NCBI GenBank assembly: GCA_045629305.1
Contig: JAZQQZ010000002.1
Span: forward strand, 1 to 64,000
DNA: 64,000 nt
Direction of reading: 5' to 3'
Origin: UBA1227 sp045629305
Lineage (GTDB): Bacteria; Bacillota; Clostridia; Oscillospirales; Acutalibacteraceae
Each line of letters starts with the position of its first letter. The stretch's first letter is position 1. Below are positions 1-8,399 of this stretch, piece after piece. A program made the position numbers and the translations under genes. The notes under the pieces were generated by a model. It was given only the letters and a program-made list of their open reading frames with translations. It did no database searches and was not told where the DNA came from.

Positions 1-183
1 GCAACCAAGGAAATTCGTGCAATGAAGAATAAAAAGATTGCCAACATCCCAATTATTGCAACAACAGCAAATGCTTTTGAAGAGGATAGAAAACTTGCAA
101 TTGATGCTGGTATGAACGAGCATATTGCTAAGCCAATTGATGTCCAAAAACTTATCGCTGCTCTGGATAAGGTATTAAATTAA
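1..183 (+). CDS. Response-regulator receiver domain, C-terminal fragment (5' end outside window)
   Basis: The open frame runs in from the left edge and stops at TAA 181-183. It encodes the last 60 residues of a CheY-like receiver domain: the beta-4 strand followed by the TTANAF segment (conserved Thr/Ala switch region), then the AGMNEHIAKPID signature with the conserved Lys-Pro. The same ending occurs at the C-termini of the hybrid kinases at 44287-46596 and 58525-61392, so this is most likely the tail of another hybrid histidine kinase. The phospho-acceptor Asp and everything upstream lie outside the window. Confidence 0.85.
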   Translation, partial: ATKEIRAMKNKKIANIPIIATTANAFEEDRKLAIDAGMNEHIAKPIDVQKLIAALDKVLN

Positions 184-186
184 AAG

Positions 187-221
187 AAAAGGTGTAACTC
201 ATTCGAGTTACACCTTTTTAT
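187..221. terminator. Intrinsic terminator, probably bidirectional
   Basis: A 14-bp perfect stem (187-200 with 205-218) closes a 4-base ATTC loop. T-rich sequence follows on the plus strand and, because the stem begins with A residues, U-rich RNA follows on the minus strand too. It lies between the convergent receiver fragment and the HAD gene. Confidence 0.85.
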
Positions 222-222
222 T

Positions 223-873
223 TTAAAGTTTCGCTATATCAATTTCGTCTAGTCGTGTGACATACAAATTTGCGAGATTACGAATTTCGTCGCTGTGTTT
301 TGCTGACCACTTGTCATAGACAGCAATAAAACTATACCCGGCATTGTATAGGGTCTTAATTGGCGTAAATGTATCTTCAAATACATATGTCTCAGATTTA
401 TCTGTCCCAAGGAAAGAGAGAGCATGGTCAAATATTGTTGGGACTGATTTATCTGCACCTTCTTCTGTGCAAGTGAAAATCCTTTTGAAATACTTGTATA
501 TTCCAACGCGTTTTAGTGCAGCTTCAGCGAGATGACGGTCTGTCGCAGTCGTTATAACCATCGGAATTCCTCGCTCATAAAGTTTGTCGAGAAGATCCAA
601 AACTCCGTCTTTGACAGGTACTTCGTTGTAATACCCGTTCTCTACCATTTTGTTAACTTCATCTATGAATTCATCTACGCTCATAGTGAATCCAAGATGG
701 TCTATAAAGTATTGTCCCATCTCAGGGAGAAGCATAAGCTTTGTATCTTTTGCTATCTTTTCATCATATTCAATTCCTTTAGATTCTAGATATCGAGGAC
801 CTATATTGATCCAAAGATGCATTGAATCAAGAAGTGTACCATCCATATCAAAGATTGCTGCCGAAATTGCCAT
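223..873 (-). CDS. HAD-superfamily phosphatase (beta-phosphoglucomutase/Gph-like)
   Basis: 216 residues. HAD motif I (FDMDGTLLDS, residues 8-17) supplies the nucleophile and general acid Asp pair. Motif II is the Thr in VITTATD and motif IV is the acidic VFEDT near residue 167, where most relatives have VFEDS. The alpha-helical cap between motifs I and II is typical of subclass I beta-phosphoglucomutase/phosphoglycolate phosphatase-like enzymes. The substrate cannot be read from sequence. It lies 11 bases downstream of the histidine phosphatase gene, so the two are probably cotranscribed. It ends against the terminator at 187-221. Confidence 0.85.
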   Translation of the reverse strand: MAISAAIFDMDGTLLDSMHLWINIGPRYLESKGIEYDEKIAKDTKLMLLPEMGQYFIDHLGFTMSVDEFIDEVNKMVENGYYNEVPVKDGVLDLLDKLYERGIPMVITTATDRHLAEAALKRVGIYKYFKRIFTCTEEGADKSVPTIFDHALSFLGTDKSETYVFEDTFTPIKTLYNAGYSFIAVYDKWSAKHSDEIRNLANLYVTRLDEIDIAKL

Positions 874-884
874 GGGATTTCCTC

Positions 885-1598
885 CTAATCAATATCTACG
901 AAACCGAATCCGGACATTTGGTTTCCAAATGAGTCCATATCAGGATTGCTCATGAGATATTCAGCTTCCTCTTCCTCTGTGAGTTCGATATAAGGGATAT
1001 CCTCTACGACCTCAAATTTTCTGCCGTGTGTCCAGAGGCTAGGTGTCAAACGGATTGTATAGCCACATCCACCAGGCATGAGCCACTCGTTCATTGGCAT
1101 TTCAGGAAGAGCGTACATTGCCATGAGTGTCATGATAACGCCACCGTGGGTGATGACAGCCGCTTCGGTGACACCTGTTTTAAGGAGGCCTTCGACAATC
1201 TTCTCGAAGGCGTTCGTGATACGTCTCTCGAAAGTGGCGTTGCTTTCACCAAACGGTGGTTCTTCATCTGGACCACCAGCGAGCCAAGCAGCGAAGAGCT
1301 CGTTGTCTTTGAGTTCGTCAGCTGTCTTTCCTTCCCAGTCACCGAAGTTATACTCTTTGAGCTCTTCGATAATTATTGGCTCCTGGTCGGGATAGATTAT
1401 TTTAGATGTTTCAATGCAACGGGAGAGAGGACTGCAGAAAATTGCAGCAGCTTCAGGATATGTCATCTTTTCTTTCATTTCCAAAAGTTGCTTTATTCCA
1501 TCTTCACAGAGAGGGACGTCCTTCTGTCCCACATAAGCACCATCGAAATTACTTGCTGTAAGTCCATGGCGAATAAGATGAATTTTGTAAGTTTTCAT
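885..1598 (-). CDS. Histidine phosphatase family protein (phosphoglycerate mutase-like)
   Basis: 237 residues. The N-terminal LIRHGLT motif carries the catalytic phospho-His (about residue 11) with its Arg. An RCIETS segment (second Arg of the phosphate pocket), a catalytic Glu region and a VITHGG motif with the second His follow. This is a cytosolic branch-1 histidine phosphatase; relatives include CobC-like and broad-specificity phosphatases. The exact substrate is unknown. A CGGAGGC ribosome binding site precedes the start. First gene of a probable two-gene unit with the HAD phosphatase. Confidence 0.85.
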   Translation of the reverse strand: MKTYKIHLIRHGLTASNFDGAYVGQKDVPLCEDGIKQLLEMKEKMTYPEAAAIFCSPLSRCIETSKIIYPDQEPIIIEELKEYNFGDWEGKTADELKDNELFAAWLAGGPDEEPPFGESNATFERRITNAFEKIVEGLLKTGVTEAAVITHGGVIMTLMAMYALPEMPMNEWLMPGGCGYTIRLTPSLWTHGRKFEVVEDIPYIELTEEEEAEYLMSNPDMDSFGNQMSGFGFVDID

Positions 1599-1600
1599 AG

Positions 1601-1629
1601 TTGCCTCCGAGTATAATTTTGGTTATAAT
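1601..1629 (+). promoter_or_regulatory. Predicted sigma-A promoter for the XRE regulator
   Basis: TTGCCT at 1601-1606, a 17-base spacer and a perfect TATAAT at 1624-1629, about 50 bases before the ATG at 1681. The -35 box overlaps the translation start region of the divergent histidine phosphatase, so transcription of the two genes may interfere. Confidence 0.6.
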
Positions 1630-1680
1630 ATAAGTCCAAAATATTAAAAATATTACAGTTTGTATAAATGGGGTGGCTTT

Positions 1681-2304
1681 ATGCCAGTTAAAATTTCAAA
1701 GGATTATGCGATGATTTTCTCTGGACGCCTTATGGCTCTCCGCAAGAATAAGAAAATCAGCCAGAAGCAGGCGGCCAAGGATCTTGGGATATCCCAAGCC
1801 CTCTTATCTCACTACGAAAACGGTGTCCGCGAGTGCGGACTGAACTTCGTAGTTCGCGCCGCTAACTATTATAATGTAAGTTGCGATTATTTACTTGGTA
1901 ACTCTAAGAGCACAGTTAATCTCGAAGAGAGAATCGAGATAAGCGACATCGAAGAGGACAATGAAATGACCAATGATACAATTGTACGAGCTGCAGTTGC
2001 CCTTGGTGGTCGTATGAACAAAGATGAGGAACTTAGGAAACTCATAACAGAGGTATATGGTCTCTCAACTTACATCATTCTGTATGCTGGAATTAGAAAA
2101 GGTCTTCTGCCAGTGTCTTGGATAGAGAGCAATCTCTTAAATCCTGATGTTGCAAGTTATCTTGCAAATACAGTGGCAAGTCTTACACATGATGTAAAGA
2201 CTGGACCGAAAAAGAATGCCAAGGAACAGGCACCACTCTGTGTGTCGACTGTTAGTTCTTGGACCAATGATTATCTTAATTTGTCTATCGCAAATTTGCT
2301 TTAA
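1681..2304 (+). CDS. XRE-family transcriptional regulator
   Basis: 207 residues from the ATG at 1681. A TTG at 1660 in frame is possible, but the GGGGTGG just before 1681 favours the ATG. Residues about 9-65 form a Cro/CI-type helix-turn-helix with the characteristic SQKQAAKDLGISQALLSHYE segment and the NYYNVSCDYLLG end seen in many Firmicute XRE regulators. The remaining 140 residues are helical with no recognised ligand or peptidase domain. Targets are unknown. It is monocistronic, with its own promoter and a terminator after it. Confidence 0.85.
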   Translation: MPVKISKDYAMIFSGRLMALRKNKKISQKQAAKDLGISQALLSHYENGVRECGLNFVVRAANYYNVSCDYLLGNSKSTVNLEERIEISDIEEDNEMTNDTIVRAAVALGGRMNKDEELRKLITEVYGLSTYIILYAGIRKGLLPVSWIESNLLNPDVASYLANTVASLTHDVKTGPKKNAKEQAPLCVSTVSSWTNDYLNLSIANLL

Positions 2305-2316
2305 TATTGAAAGATT

Positions 2317-2350
2317 ATGCCGTGTAGCGTTTGCCACACGGCATTTTTTA
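2317..2350. terminator. Intrinsic terminator between XRE regulator and glgA
   Basis: A 9-bp stem (ATGCCGTGT at 2317-2325 with 2336-2344) has a 10-base loop and is followed by a T run on the plus strand. It lies between convergent genes, so it may also end the glg operon transcript. Confidence 0.75.
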
Positions 2351-3778
2351 TTATGAGCAAGCTTCCTGGTACATATTCATGTAAAGGTCAGCTGATTTGG
2401 CCCAGCTGTTGTCACATTTAAGAGCGCGTGTTACAAGGGCACTCCATGCCTTCTTATCATTGTAGTAAAGATCGATAGCACGGTTGATAGCCCAGTGCAT
2501 ATCTTGAGCGTTGTATGTCTTAAATGTGAAACCGTTACCTTCGCCGTCGCCACAATCACTGATTGAGTCGCGAAGACCACCCGTCTCGCGAACGATAGGG
2601 ATTGTGCCATAGCGAAGTGCAATCATCTGAGAGAGACCGCAAGGCTCGCTCTTTGATGGCATAAGGAACATATCTGCTCCCGCATAAATCTGGCGGGAGA
2701 GTGCGGAGTCGAAAGCGAGTTCAAGACGGAATTTATCCGGATGGCGAGCTGCGAGTCCGCGGAAGAAGTCCTCGTACTGGGAATCGCCTGTGCCGAGAAC
2801 GATGAAACGGACTTCTGTTGTGTTAAGAAGTTCGTCAATCATATTTGTGATGAGGTCGAGGCCCTTGTGAGATACGAGTCTTGAGATAAGAGCCATGATT
2901 GGAACATCAGGCTGATGATCAAAACCGAATCTGTCCTCGAGCGCCTCTTTGCATTTTGCTTTTCCTGTCTTCCTTCCTGCTGAGAATTTGGCAGGAAGAG
3001 CTTTATCTGTGCTTGGGTCGTAACTCTCAACATCGATGCCATTTAGGATGCCGACGAGCTTCCAGGAATTCTTCCAAAGAATTCCGTCGAGTCCATGGGA
3101 GAACCATGGATCGAGAATCTCGTTGGCATATGATGGAGATACAGTCGTAATCTTGTTGCAACATTCAATTGCGCTCTTAGAGAAGTTTACGCAACCATCA
3201 TAGTCGATAAGCGAGTAGTCAGGTGGGCTTATTCCGACAACTTCATTTAGAAGTTCGTTGCCATATACACCTTGGTACTGAATGTTGTGAATCGTATAGA
3301 CTGTGCGAATATTCTCATATCCCTCTCTTTGAGCATAGAAACAGTTGTAATAGATTGGGATAAGAGCTGTCTGCCAGTCGTTACAATGGATAACTTCTGG
3401 TTTCCAACCGTCGAGCCAACTTATGAGTTCCAATACGGCGCGTGAGAAGAAAGTAAATCTTTCAGCGTCGTCATAGTAACCATAGAGGCCGGAGCGTTTG
3501 AAATAATATTCATTATCGAGAAGATAATATGTTACTTTACCAACTTTTGCCTCAAAGACACCACAATACTGTGAACGCCAAGCAACAGGTACATCAAAGT
3601 GGAAAAGGAACTTCATTTTCTTTCTCTGTTCCTCTTTTACGCATTCGTAAAGAGGAAGTACTACGCGAACATCTTCGCCCTTTTCTACGAGTGCCTTCGG
3701 CAATGCTCCTGCAACTTCGGCGAGGCCGCCGCTCTGTGCAAAAGGAGTTGCTTCAGACGCAGCAAATAAAATATTCAT
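2351..3778 (-). CDS. glgA: Glycogen synthase, ADP-glucose type
   Basis: 475 residues, normal length for a bacterial GT5 glycogen synthase. The enzyme transfers glucose from ADP-glucose to the non-reducing end of alpha-1,4-glucan in the cytosol. The N-terminal substrate-binding loop appears as a Gln variant of the usual KxGGL motif (QSGGLAEV, about residue 16). The catalytic-domain HCNDW segment, the conserved Glu of the KSEPCGLSQM motif and the TGGL nucleotide-binding motif are all present. It is the last gene of the glgB-glgC-glgD-glgA operon, 18 bases after glgD. Confidence 0.95.
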   Translation of the reverse strand: MNILFAASEATPFAQSGGLAEVAGALPKALVEKGEDVRVVLPLYECVKEEQRKKMKFLFHFDVPVAWRSQYCGVFEAKVGKVTYYLLDNEYYFKRSGLYGYYDDAERFTFFSRAVLELISWLDGWKPEVIHCNDWQTALIPIYYNCFYAQREGYENIRTVYTIHNIQYQGVYGNELLNEVVGISPPDYSLIDYDGCVNFSKSAIECCNKITTVSPSYANEILDPWFSHGLDGILWKNSWKLVGILNGIDVESYDPSTDKALPAKFSAGRKTGKAKCKEALEDRFGFDHQPDVPIMALISRLVSHKGLDLITNMIDELLNTTEVRFIVLGTGDSQYEDFFRGLAARHPDKFRLELAFDSALSRQIYAGADMFLMPSKSEPCGLSQMIALRYGTIPIVRETGGLRDSISDCGDGEGNGFTFKTYNAQDMHWAINRAIDLYYNDKKAWSALVTRALKCDNSWAKSADLYMNMYQEACS

Positions 3779-3796
3779 ATTGTGCCTCCAACTTAA

Positions 3797-4921
3797 TTAT
3801 ACAATTACACCTTTAGAGATATAGATAGGATAAGTCTCATCACCGGATAAGGTCTTGTTCGGTGTGATAATAGCATTTTTATCCGTGATAACTGCATTGA
3901 GAGATGAATTTGCGCCAACTCTTGTGCCCTGCATAAGAATTGAGTTCTTTACAACTGCGCCTTTCTCAACCTTAACATCACGGAAGAGGATAGAGTTCTC
4001 AACTGTACCCTCTACAAGACAACCGTCAGCTATGAGGGAATTGGATACCTCAGCATCAATTCCATAAGTTGCTGGTACGTTGTCGGATACTTTTGTATCA
4101 ATTTGCTTCTTGTGGTCGAAGAGAGTCTTGCGATTCTCTGGCACAAGAAGACCCATGTTGACTTTGTAATATGTCTTGAGTGAGTCGATCATTTCAGCGT
4201 AACCGGTTGCCGCATAACCATATACTTTGAGAGTAGGGAGGTTGGCAAGGATAACATCACGCTCAAATGAAGTTCCGTTGTGAGCAATTGCATTTCTTAC
4301 AATATACTCGAGCGTTGATTTACGCATCACGAGGATATTGAATGAGTAGTTGCATTCTCTGCCGACATCGGCAGCCTGTGCAACGGACATCTCGGCGATG
4401 CGTTTGTCATCGCCGATGGCGAACATCATAAGATCTGATACAGCAGGGAGTTTGCCGTGCTTGTAGACGATTGTGATGTCAGCATTCTTCTCAGAATGGA
4501 ATTTGAAAATATCGTTGAAATCTAGATTGTAAACGATATTGGTATCTGCGATGATTACATATTCCTGGCGAGCTTTCTTAAGGAAGTCTGAGATACTGTA
4601 AAGGGAGGAGAGCTTTGTCTCATGACCAATTACAGCACCAGGTGTGTTATATGGTGGGAGAATAATCATACCTTCGCGCTTACGTGCGAGGTCCCATGGC
4701 TTACCGGAACCGACATGGTCTACAAGTGACTGGTAGTTGGACTCGGTGATAATACCAACCTGAGTGATACCGGCATTTACCATGTTGGAGAGCGGGAAGT
4801 CAATCATTCTATAACGGCCACCGAAAGGCACGGAAGCGCTTGTTCTCACTGAAGTGAGTTCTGGAGCACTGGCAATGCTTGCCTGTGCATGGATGATACC
4901 AAGTACATTATTTGCTCTCAT
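3797..4921 (-). CDS. glgD: Glucose-1-phosphate adenylyltransferase, GlgD subunit
   Basis: 374 residues. It is homologous to GlgC across the nucleotidyltransferase domain (PFGGRYRMIDFPLSN) and has a C-terminal left-handed beta-helix of hexapeptide-like repeats. The catalytic N-terminal GG-x-G-[ST]RL pyrophosphorylase motif of GlgC is replaced by HAQASIA. This is the known pattern of the Firmicute GlgD partner, which modulates GlgC in a heteromeric enzyme rather than acting alone. The ATG overlaps the glgC stop by one base, so translation is probably coupled. Confidence 0.93.
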   Translation of the reverse strand: MRANNVLGIIHAQASIASAPELTSVRTSASVPFGGRYRMIDFPLSNMVNAGITQVGIITESNYQSLVDHVGSGKPWDLARKREGMIILPPYNTPGAVIGHETKLSSLYSISDFLKKARQEYVIIADTNIVYNLDFNDIFKFHSEKNADITIVYKHGKLPAVSDLMMFAIGDDKRIAEMSVAQAADVGRECNYSFNILVMRKSTLEYIVRNAIAHNGTSFERDVILANLPTLKVYGYAATGYAEMIDSLKTYYKVNMGLLVPENRKTLFDHKKQIDTKVSDNVPATYGIDAEVSNSLIADGCLVEGTVENSILFRDVKVEKGAVVKNSILMQGTRVGANSSLNAVITDKNAIITPNKTLSGDETYPIYISKGVIV

Positions 4922-6126
4922 TATGCTTCCTCCTTTTCGCCAATCATTGCTTTAGGTGGAACGATTTCGCCCTTACCTACAGTGACATTCTGTCCAACAA
5001 CTGCGATGCCCCATTCGTTTGGTGCACAGTCTTGCTGACGTGCGCCGACTTTGGCATTTTCTTCAATAATTGCATTTTCGGCAACGATTGCATATTGAAC
5101 AGTTGCTCCTTTTTTGATTACGGAGCCAGGCATTATTATTGAGTCGCGAACGGTTGCGCCCTCTTCAACTGTAACATTGGCGAAGAGAACGGAGAAATCT
5201 ACATTTCCGTAGATTTCGCAACCCTCTGCGACGATAGAGTTTTGAACTTTAGAATCTTTGGAGAGATACTGAGGAGGAGCACTTGGGCTTCTTGCGAAAA
5301 TTTTCCAAGAAGGATCATCAAGGTTAATCTCTGCCTCAGGTGAGATGAGGTCCATATTTGCCATCCAGAGGCTGTCGATTGTACCTACATCTCTCCAGTA
5401 GCCTTTGAATGGATATGCAACCATCTTCTCGCCGGCCTCATGCATGGCAGGGATTACATCCTTGCCGAAGTCATTGGATGAGCCGGCTTTGGCCTCGTCA
5501 TCAATGAGATATTGACGGAGTTTGGACCATGTGAAGATGTATACGCCCATTGAAGCTTTATTAGAACGAGGGTTCTGTGGCTTCTCTTCGAATTCAGCAA
5601 TAGAACCGTCGTCGTTTACTATCATAAGTCCGAAACGTGATGCCTCGGCCCAGTCAACTTCGAGCATTGCTATTGTGCAAGCAGCGCCTTTTTCCTTGTG
5701 GTAGTTGAGCATCTCGGCGTAATCCATCTTGTAAATGTGGTCGCCGGAGAGAATTGCAACATATTCTGGATCGTATTTATCGATAAAGTTGATATTCTGG
5801 TAAATTGCATTGGCAGTTCCCTTGTACCACTCAGTGCCTTCAATCTGCTGATATGGTGAGAGAATATGTACACCGCCTGATGTGCGGTCAAGATCCCATG
5901 GCTCACCGTTTCCGATATAGTCATTTAGCTCAAGTGGCTGATACTGTGTAAGCACACCCACTGTGTAGATGCCTGAGTTTACACAGTTAGAGAGTGGAAA
6001 GTCGATAATTCTATACTTTCCACCGAAAGGCACAGCAGGCTTGGCGATTTTCTTTGTGAGAATACCGAGACGACTTCCCTGGCCACCTGCGAGCAGCATT
6101 GCTATACATTCATTTTTTCTTGCCAT
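4921..6126 (-). CDS. glgC: Glucose-1-phosphate adenylyltransferase, catalytic subunit
   Basis: 401 residues. It makes ADP-glucose from ATP and glucose-1-phosphate, the committed step of glycogen synthesis. The catalytic loop GGQGSRLG (residues 14-21), the PFGGKYRIIDF segment, the SGDHIYKMDY metal-binding Asp region and the EEKP glucose-phosphate site are visible. A beta-helix follows from about residue 290. It overlaps glgB by 17 bases at its 5' end and glgD by one base, and must act with both. Confidence 0.95.
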   Translation of the reverse strand: MARKNECIAMLLAGGQGSRLGILTKKIAKPAVPFGGKYRIIDFPLSNCVNSGIYTVGVLTQYQPLELNDYIGNGEPWDLDRTSGGVHILSPYQQIEGTEWYKGTANAIYQNINFIDKYDPEYVAILSGDHIYKMDYAEMLNYHKEKGAACTIAMLEVDWAEASRFGLMIVNDDGSIAEFEEKPQNPRSNKASMGVYIFTWSKLRQYLIDDEAKAGSSNDFGKDVIPAMHEAGEKMVAYPFKGYWRDVGTIDSLWMANMDLISPEAEINLDDPSWKIFARSPSAPPQYLSKDSKVQNSIVAEGCEIYGNVDFSVLFANVTVEEGATVRDSIIMPGSVIKKGATVQYAIVAENAIIEENAKVGARQQDCAPNEWGIAVVGQNVTVGKGEIVPPKAMIGEKEEA

Positions 6127-8050
6127 AACTATTCTCCTTTTTACGAGGCTTCGAAGCGGTCCTTTTTAGGAAGAGCGCCGAGTTGCCAGCAAGGTTTACT
6201 TTAAGACTGTCGTGTTTTCCGTGCATTGGAACTTCTGTCGTATTGATTTTGCCGGTTGTGCTGTAGCCTGTACCGCCAAATTTAGGATCGTCCGTGTTGA
6301 AGATTACTTCATAAGTTCCTTCGTCTGCACCGAACATATAGGACTCACGGTTCACTATCGTGAAGTTGAGTATTGCATAAATTTCCTCGCCTTTGTCATT
6401 CTTTCTCTTGTAGGCGAGAACTGAATTGTTGTTGTCATCTGGGATAATCCATTCGAATCCTTCCCAGCTGTAATCTATTTCCCAGAGTTCAGAGTGCTCT
6501 TTATAGAAATGGTTGAGAGCCTTCGTGAATTCTTGGGTCTTTCTATGCATATCATAGTCGAGAACTTTCCAATCAAGCTCGTCTGCGAAATCCCACTCTT
6601 TAAATTGGCCGAATTCGGAACCCATAAAGAGAAGTTTCTTTCCTGGATGGGAGTACATATAGGCGAGCATTGAGCGAAGACCGGCAAATTTTGCCTGATA
6701 CTCATTTGGAATATCAGGATTTCCTGGATGCTTGTTAATCAGTGAACCTTTTCCGTGTACAACTTCATCATGTGAAATTGGAAGGATGAAGTTCTCCGAA
6801 AAGGCGTAGAAGAATGAGAAGGTGAGACAATCATGATTGTACTTTCTACTTAGGCCATCCAAATTAAAGTAGCGAATGACATCATTCATCCAGCCCATAT
6901 TCCATTTGAAGTTGAATCCAAGTCCGCCCATGTCGGTCGGTTTGGAAACCATCGGCCATGCCGTGCTCTCCTCAGCGATCATCATAATATCGCCGTGCTC
7001 GGCGAAAAGATGCTCGTTGAGTTTCTTTAAGAAGGCAACGGCTTCGAGATTTTCAACTCCACCATTTACATTAGGAGTCCACTCTCCATCTTCGCGGTCA
7101 TAGTTTAGATAGAGCATAGATGCGACTGCATCTACGCGAATTCCGTCAAAGTGATATTCGTTTAGCCAGAATTCCGCATTTGAGATGAGGAAACTTTGAA
7201 CTTCGTTTCTTCCGAAGTCGAAAACTTTGGTGCCCCAACCTTTATGCTCACCTTTCTGTGGGTCGGCATATTCGTAGCAAGGTTCACCATCGAATTCAAA
7301 GAGACCGTACTCATCTTTAGGGAAATGAGCGGGTACCCAGTCAAGAATTACGCCGATTCCTGCCTTGTGACAGGTGTCAACAAGGTACATAAGGTCATCA
7401 GGCGTGCCATATCTTGAAGTTGCTGAGTAGTAGCAGCCAACTTGGTATCCCCAAGATCCATCAAATGGATATTCTGAAAGTGGCATGAATTCAATATGGG
7501 TGTATCCCATCTCTTTTACATATGGGACAAGCTCGTCTGCGAGCTTTCTATATGAAAAGAGATTGCCATCTTCGTATCTACGCCATGAGCCGGCGTGAAC
7601 TTCATAGATGTTCACCGGCATATCGTAGATACGTGTCTTCTGACGATTCTCAAGCCACTTGCTGTCATGCCACTTGTAGCCGCCTAGTTCATAGAACTTG
7701 GTGGCTGTGCCTGGGCGCGTCTCCATATGGTAGCCATATGGATCACTTTTCATGACAGCGCGTCCGTCTGAGGTTACAATATTATATTTGTAGTTTGAAA
7801 ACTTTTCGATTTTGTCGACAATCTCGGTCTCCCAGATGCCATCGCTGATTTTATACATAGCGTTGGCGCTGGCATCCCAGTCGTTGAAATCACCAACGAC
7901 CGAGACGGACGCTGCATGCGGCGCCCAGACACGAAAAGCAACAGTTTTCTTGTCTACTCTATGAGCTCCCATGAATTCATAGGACTTTGCATTATTGCCT
8001 TGATGGAACAAATAGATAGGGTAGTCAAGACTCGGTCTTTTTTCTAACAT
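6110..8050 (-). CDS. glgB: 1,4-alpha-glucan branching enzyme
   Basis: 646 residues, a GH13 branching enzyme. An N-terminal CBM48 domain (FRVWAPHAASVSVVGDFNDW) is followed by a TIM barrel. The catalytic nucleophile Asp is in GIRVDAVASM, the acid/base Glu is in MIAEESTAWP, and the transition-state Asp is in ISHDEVVHGKGS. The C-terminal all-beta domain ends in a basic tail. It introduces alpha-1,6 branches into glycogen. As first gene of the operon it is read from the promoter predicted at 8087-8115 and has an AGAGG ribosome binding site. Confidence 0.95.
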   Translation of the reverse strand: MLEKRPSLDYPIYLFHQGNNAKSYEFMGAHRVDKKTVAFRVWAPHAASVSVVGDFNDWDASANAMYKISDGIWETEIVDKIEKFSNYKYNIVTSDGRAVMKSDPYGYHMETRPGTATKFYELGGYKWHDSKWLENRQKTRIYDMPVNIYEVHAGSWRRYEDGNLFSYRKLADELVPYVKEMGYTHIEFMPLSEYPFDGSWGYQVGCYYSATSRYGTPDDLMYLVDTCHKAGIGVILDWVPAHFPKDEYGLFEFDGEPCYEYADPQKGEHKGWGTKVFDFGRNEVQSFLISNAEFWLNEYHFDGIRVDAVASMLYLNYDREDGEWTPNVNGGVENLEAVAFLKKLNEHLFAEHGDIMMIAEESTAWPMVSKPTDMGGLGFNFKWNMGWMNDVIRYFNLDGLSRKYNHDCLTFSFFYAFSENFILPISHDEVVHGKGSLINKHPGNPDIPNEYQAKFAGLRSMLAYMYSHPGKKLLFMGSEFGQFKEWDFADELDWKVLDYDMHRKTQEFTKALNHFYKEHSELWEIDYSWEGFEWIIPDDNNNSVLAYKRKNDKGEEIYAILNFTIVNRESYMFGADEGTYEVIFNTDDPKFGGTGYSTTGKINTTEVPMHGKHDSLKVNLAGNSALFLKRTASKPRKKENSYGKKK

Positions 8051-8086
8051 AAATAACCTCTAATTAGATATAAAAATGCATAGTAT

Positions 8087-8115
8087 ATAGTATCAAATTT
8101 TAGTTGGTTATTCAA
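8087..8115 (-). promoter_or_regulatory. Candidate promoter of the glg operon
   Basis: On the minus strand, TTGAAT (8110-8115), a 17-base spacer and TACTAT (8087-8092) lie about 40 bases before the glgB ATG. The -10 box matches only four of six positions, so this is tentative. Confidence 0.4.
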
Positions 8116-8191
8116 GAGATTTAATGCAAATTTTTCAACATTTCTAACAAATTCTTGTCTATTATTTAACAATATTTTGTGCAAAATGCGA

Positions 8192-8238
8192 ACGGATTTT
8201 TTGCTAAAAAACCCGTTTTTTTGGGTAAAAAAGGGTTT
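8192..8238 (+). promoter_or_regulatory. Terminator-like hairpin with an alternative pairing partner
   Basis: This lies in the 349-base non-coding gap (8051-8399) between divergent genes; the rest of the gap is AT-rich with the two promoters listed. Arm 8192-8202 pairs with 8206-8216 (one A-C mismatch, GCT loop) and is followed by seven T residues at 8216-8222, an intrinsic-terminator layout. The second arm can instead pair through its ACCC/AAACCC with GGGT at 8223-8226 or GGGTTT at 8233-8238. No plus-strand promoter was recognised upstream of it, so its role is uncertain. Confidence 0.35.
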
Positions 8239-8307
8239 AAATCAGGTGAAAAATGCATCGAAAATGCATAAAAATATTGTTTTTTGTTAAAAAGTTAAAA
8301 AATTATG

Positions 8308-8336
8308 TTGATTTTTTTATTATATTAATATATAAT
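8308..8336 (+). promoter_or_regulatory. Predicted sigma-A promoter for the amphipathic membrane protein
   Basis: TTGATT at 8308-8313, a 17-base spacer and a perfect TATAAT at 8331-8336. The start codon is about 60 bases downstream. Confidence 0.65.
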
Positions 8337-8399
8337 TTGTCACATAGTGGATAAAATTCTGCTCGGAAATTATGAATTATTGAAAGTGAGGGAAACGAT

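Noticed and set aside
1611..1640. Minus-strand promoter TTGGAC-18-TATACT for the histidine phosphatase
   Set aside because: Transcription would begin at or after the CGGAGGC ribosome binding site, leaving it out of the message.
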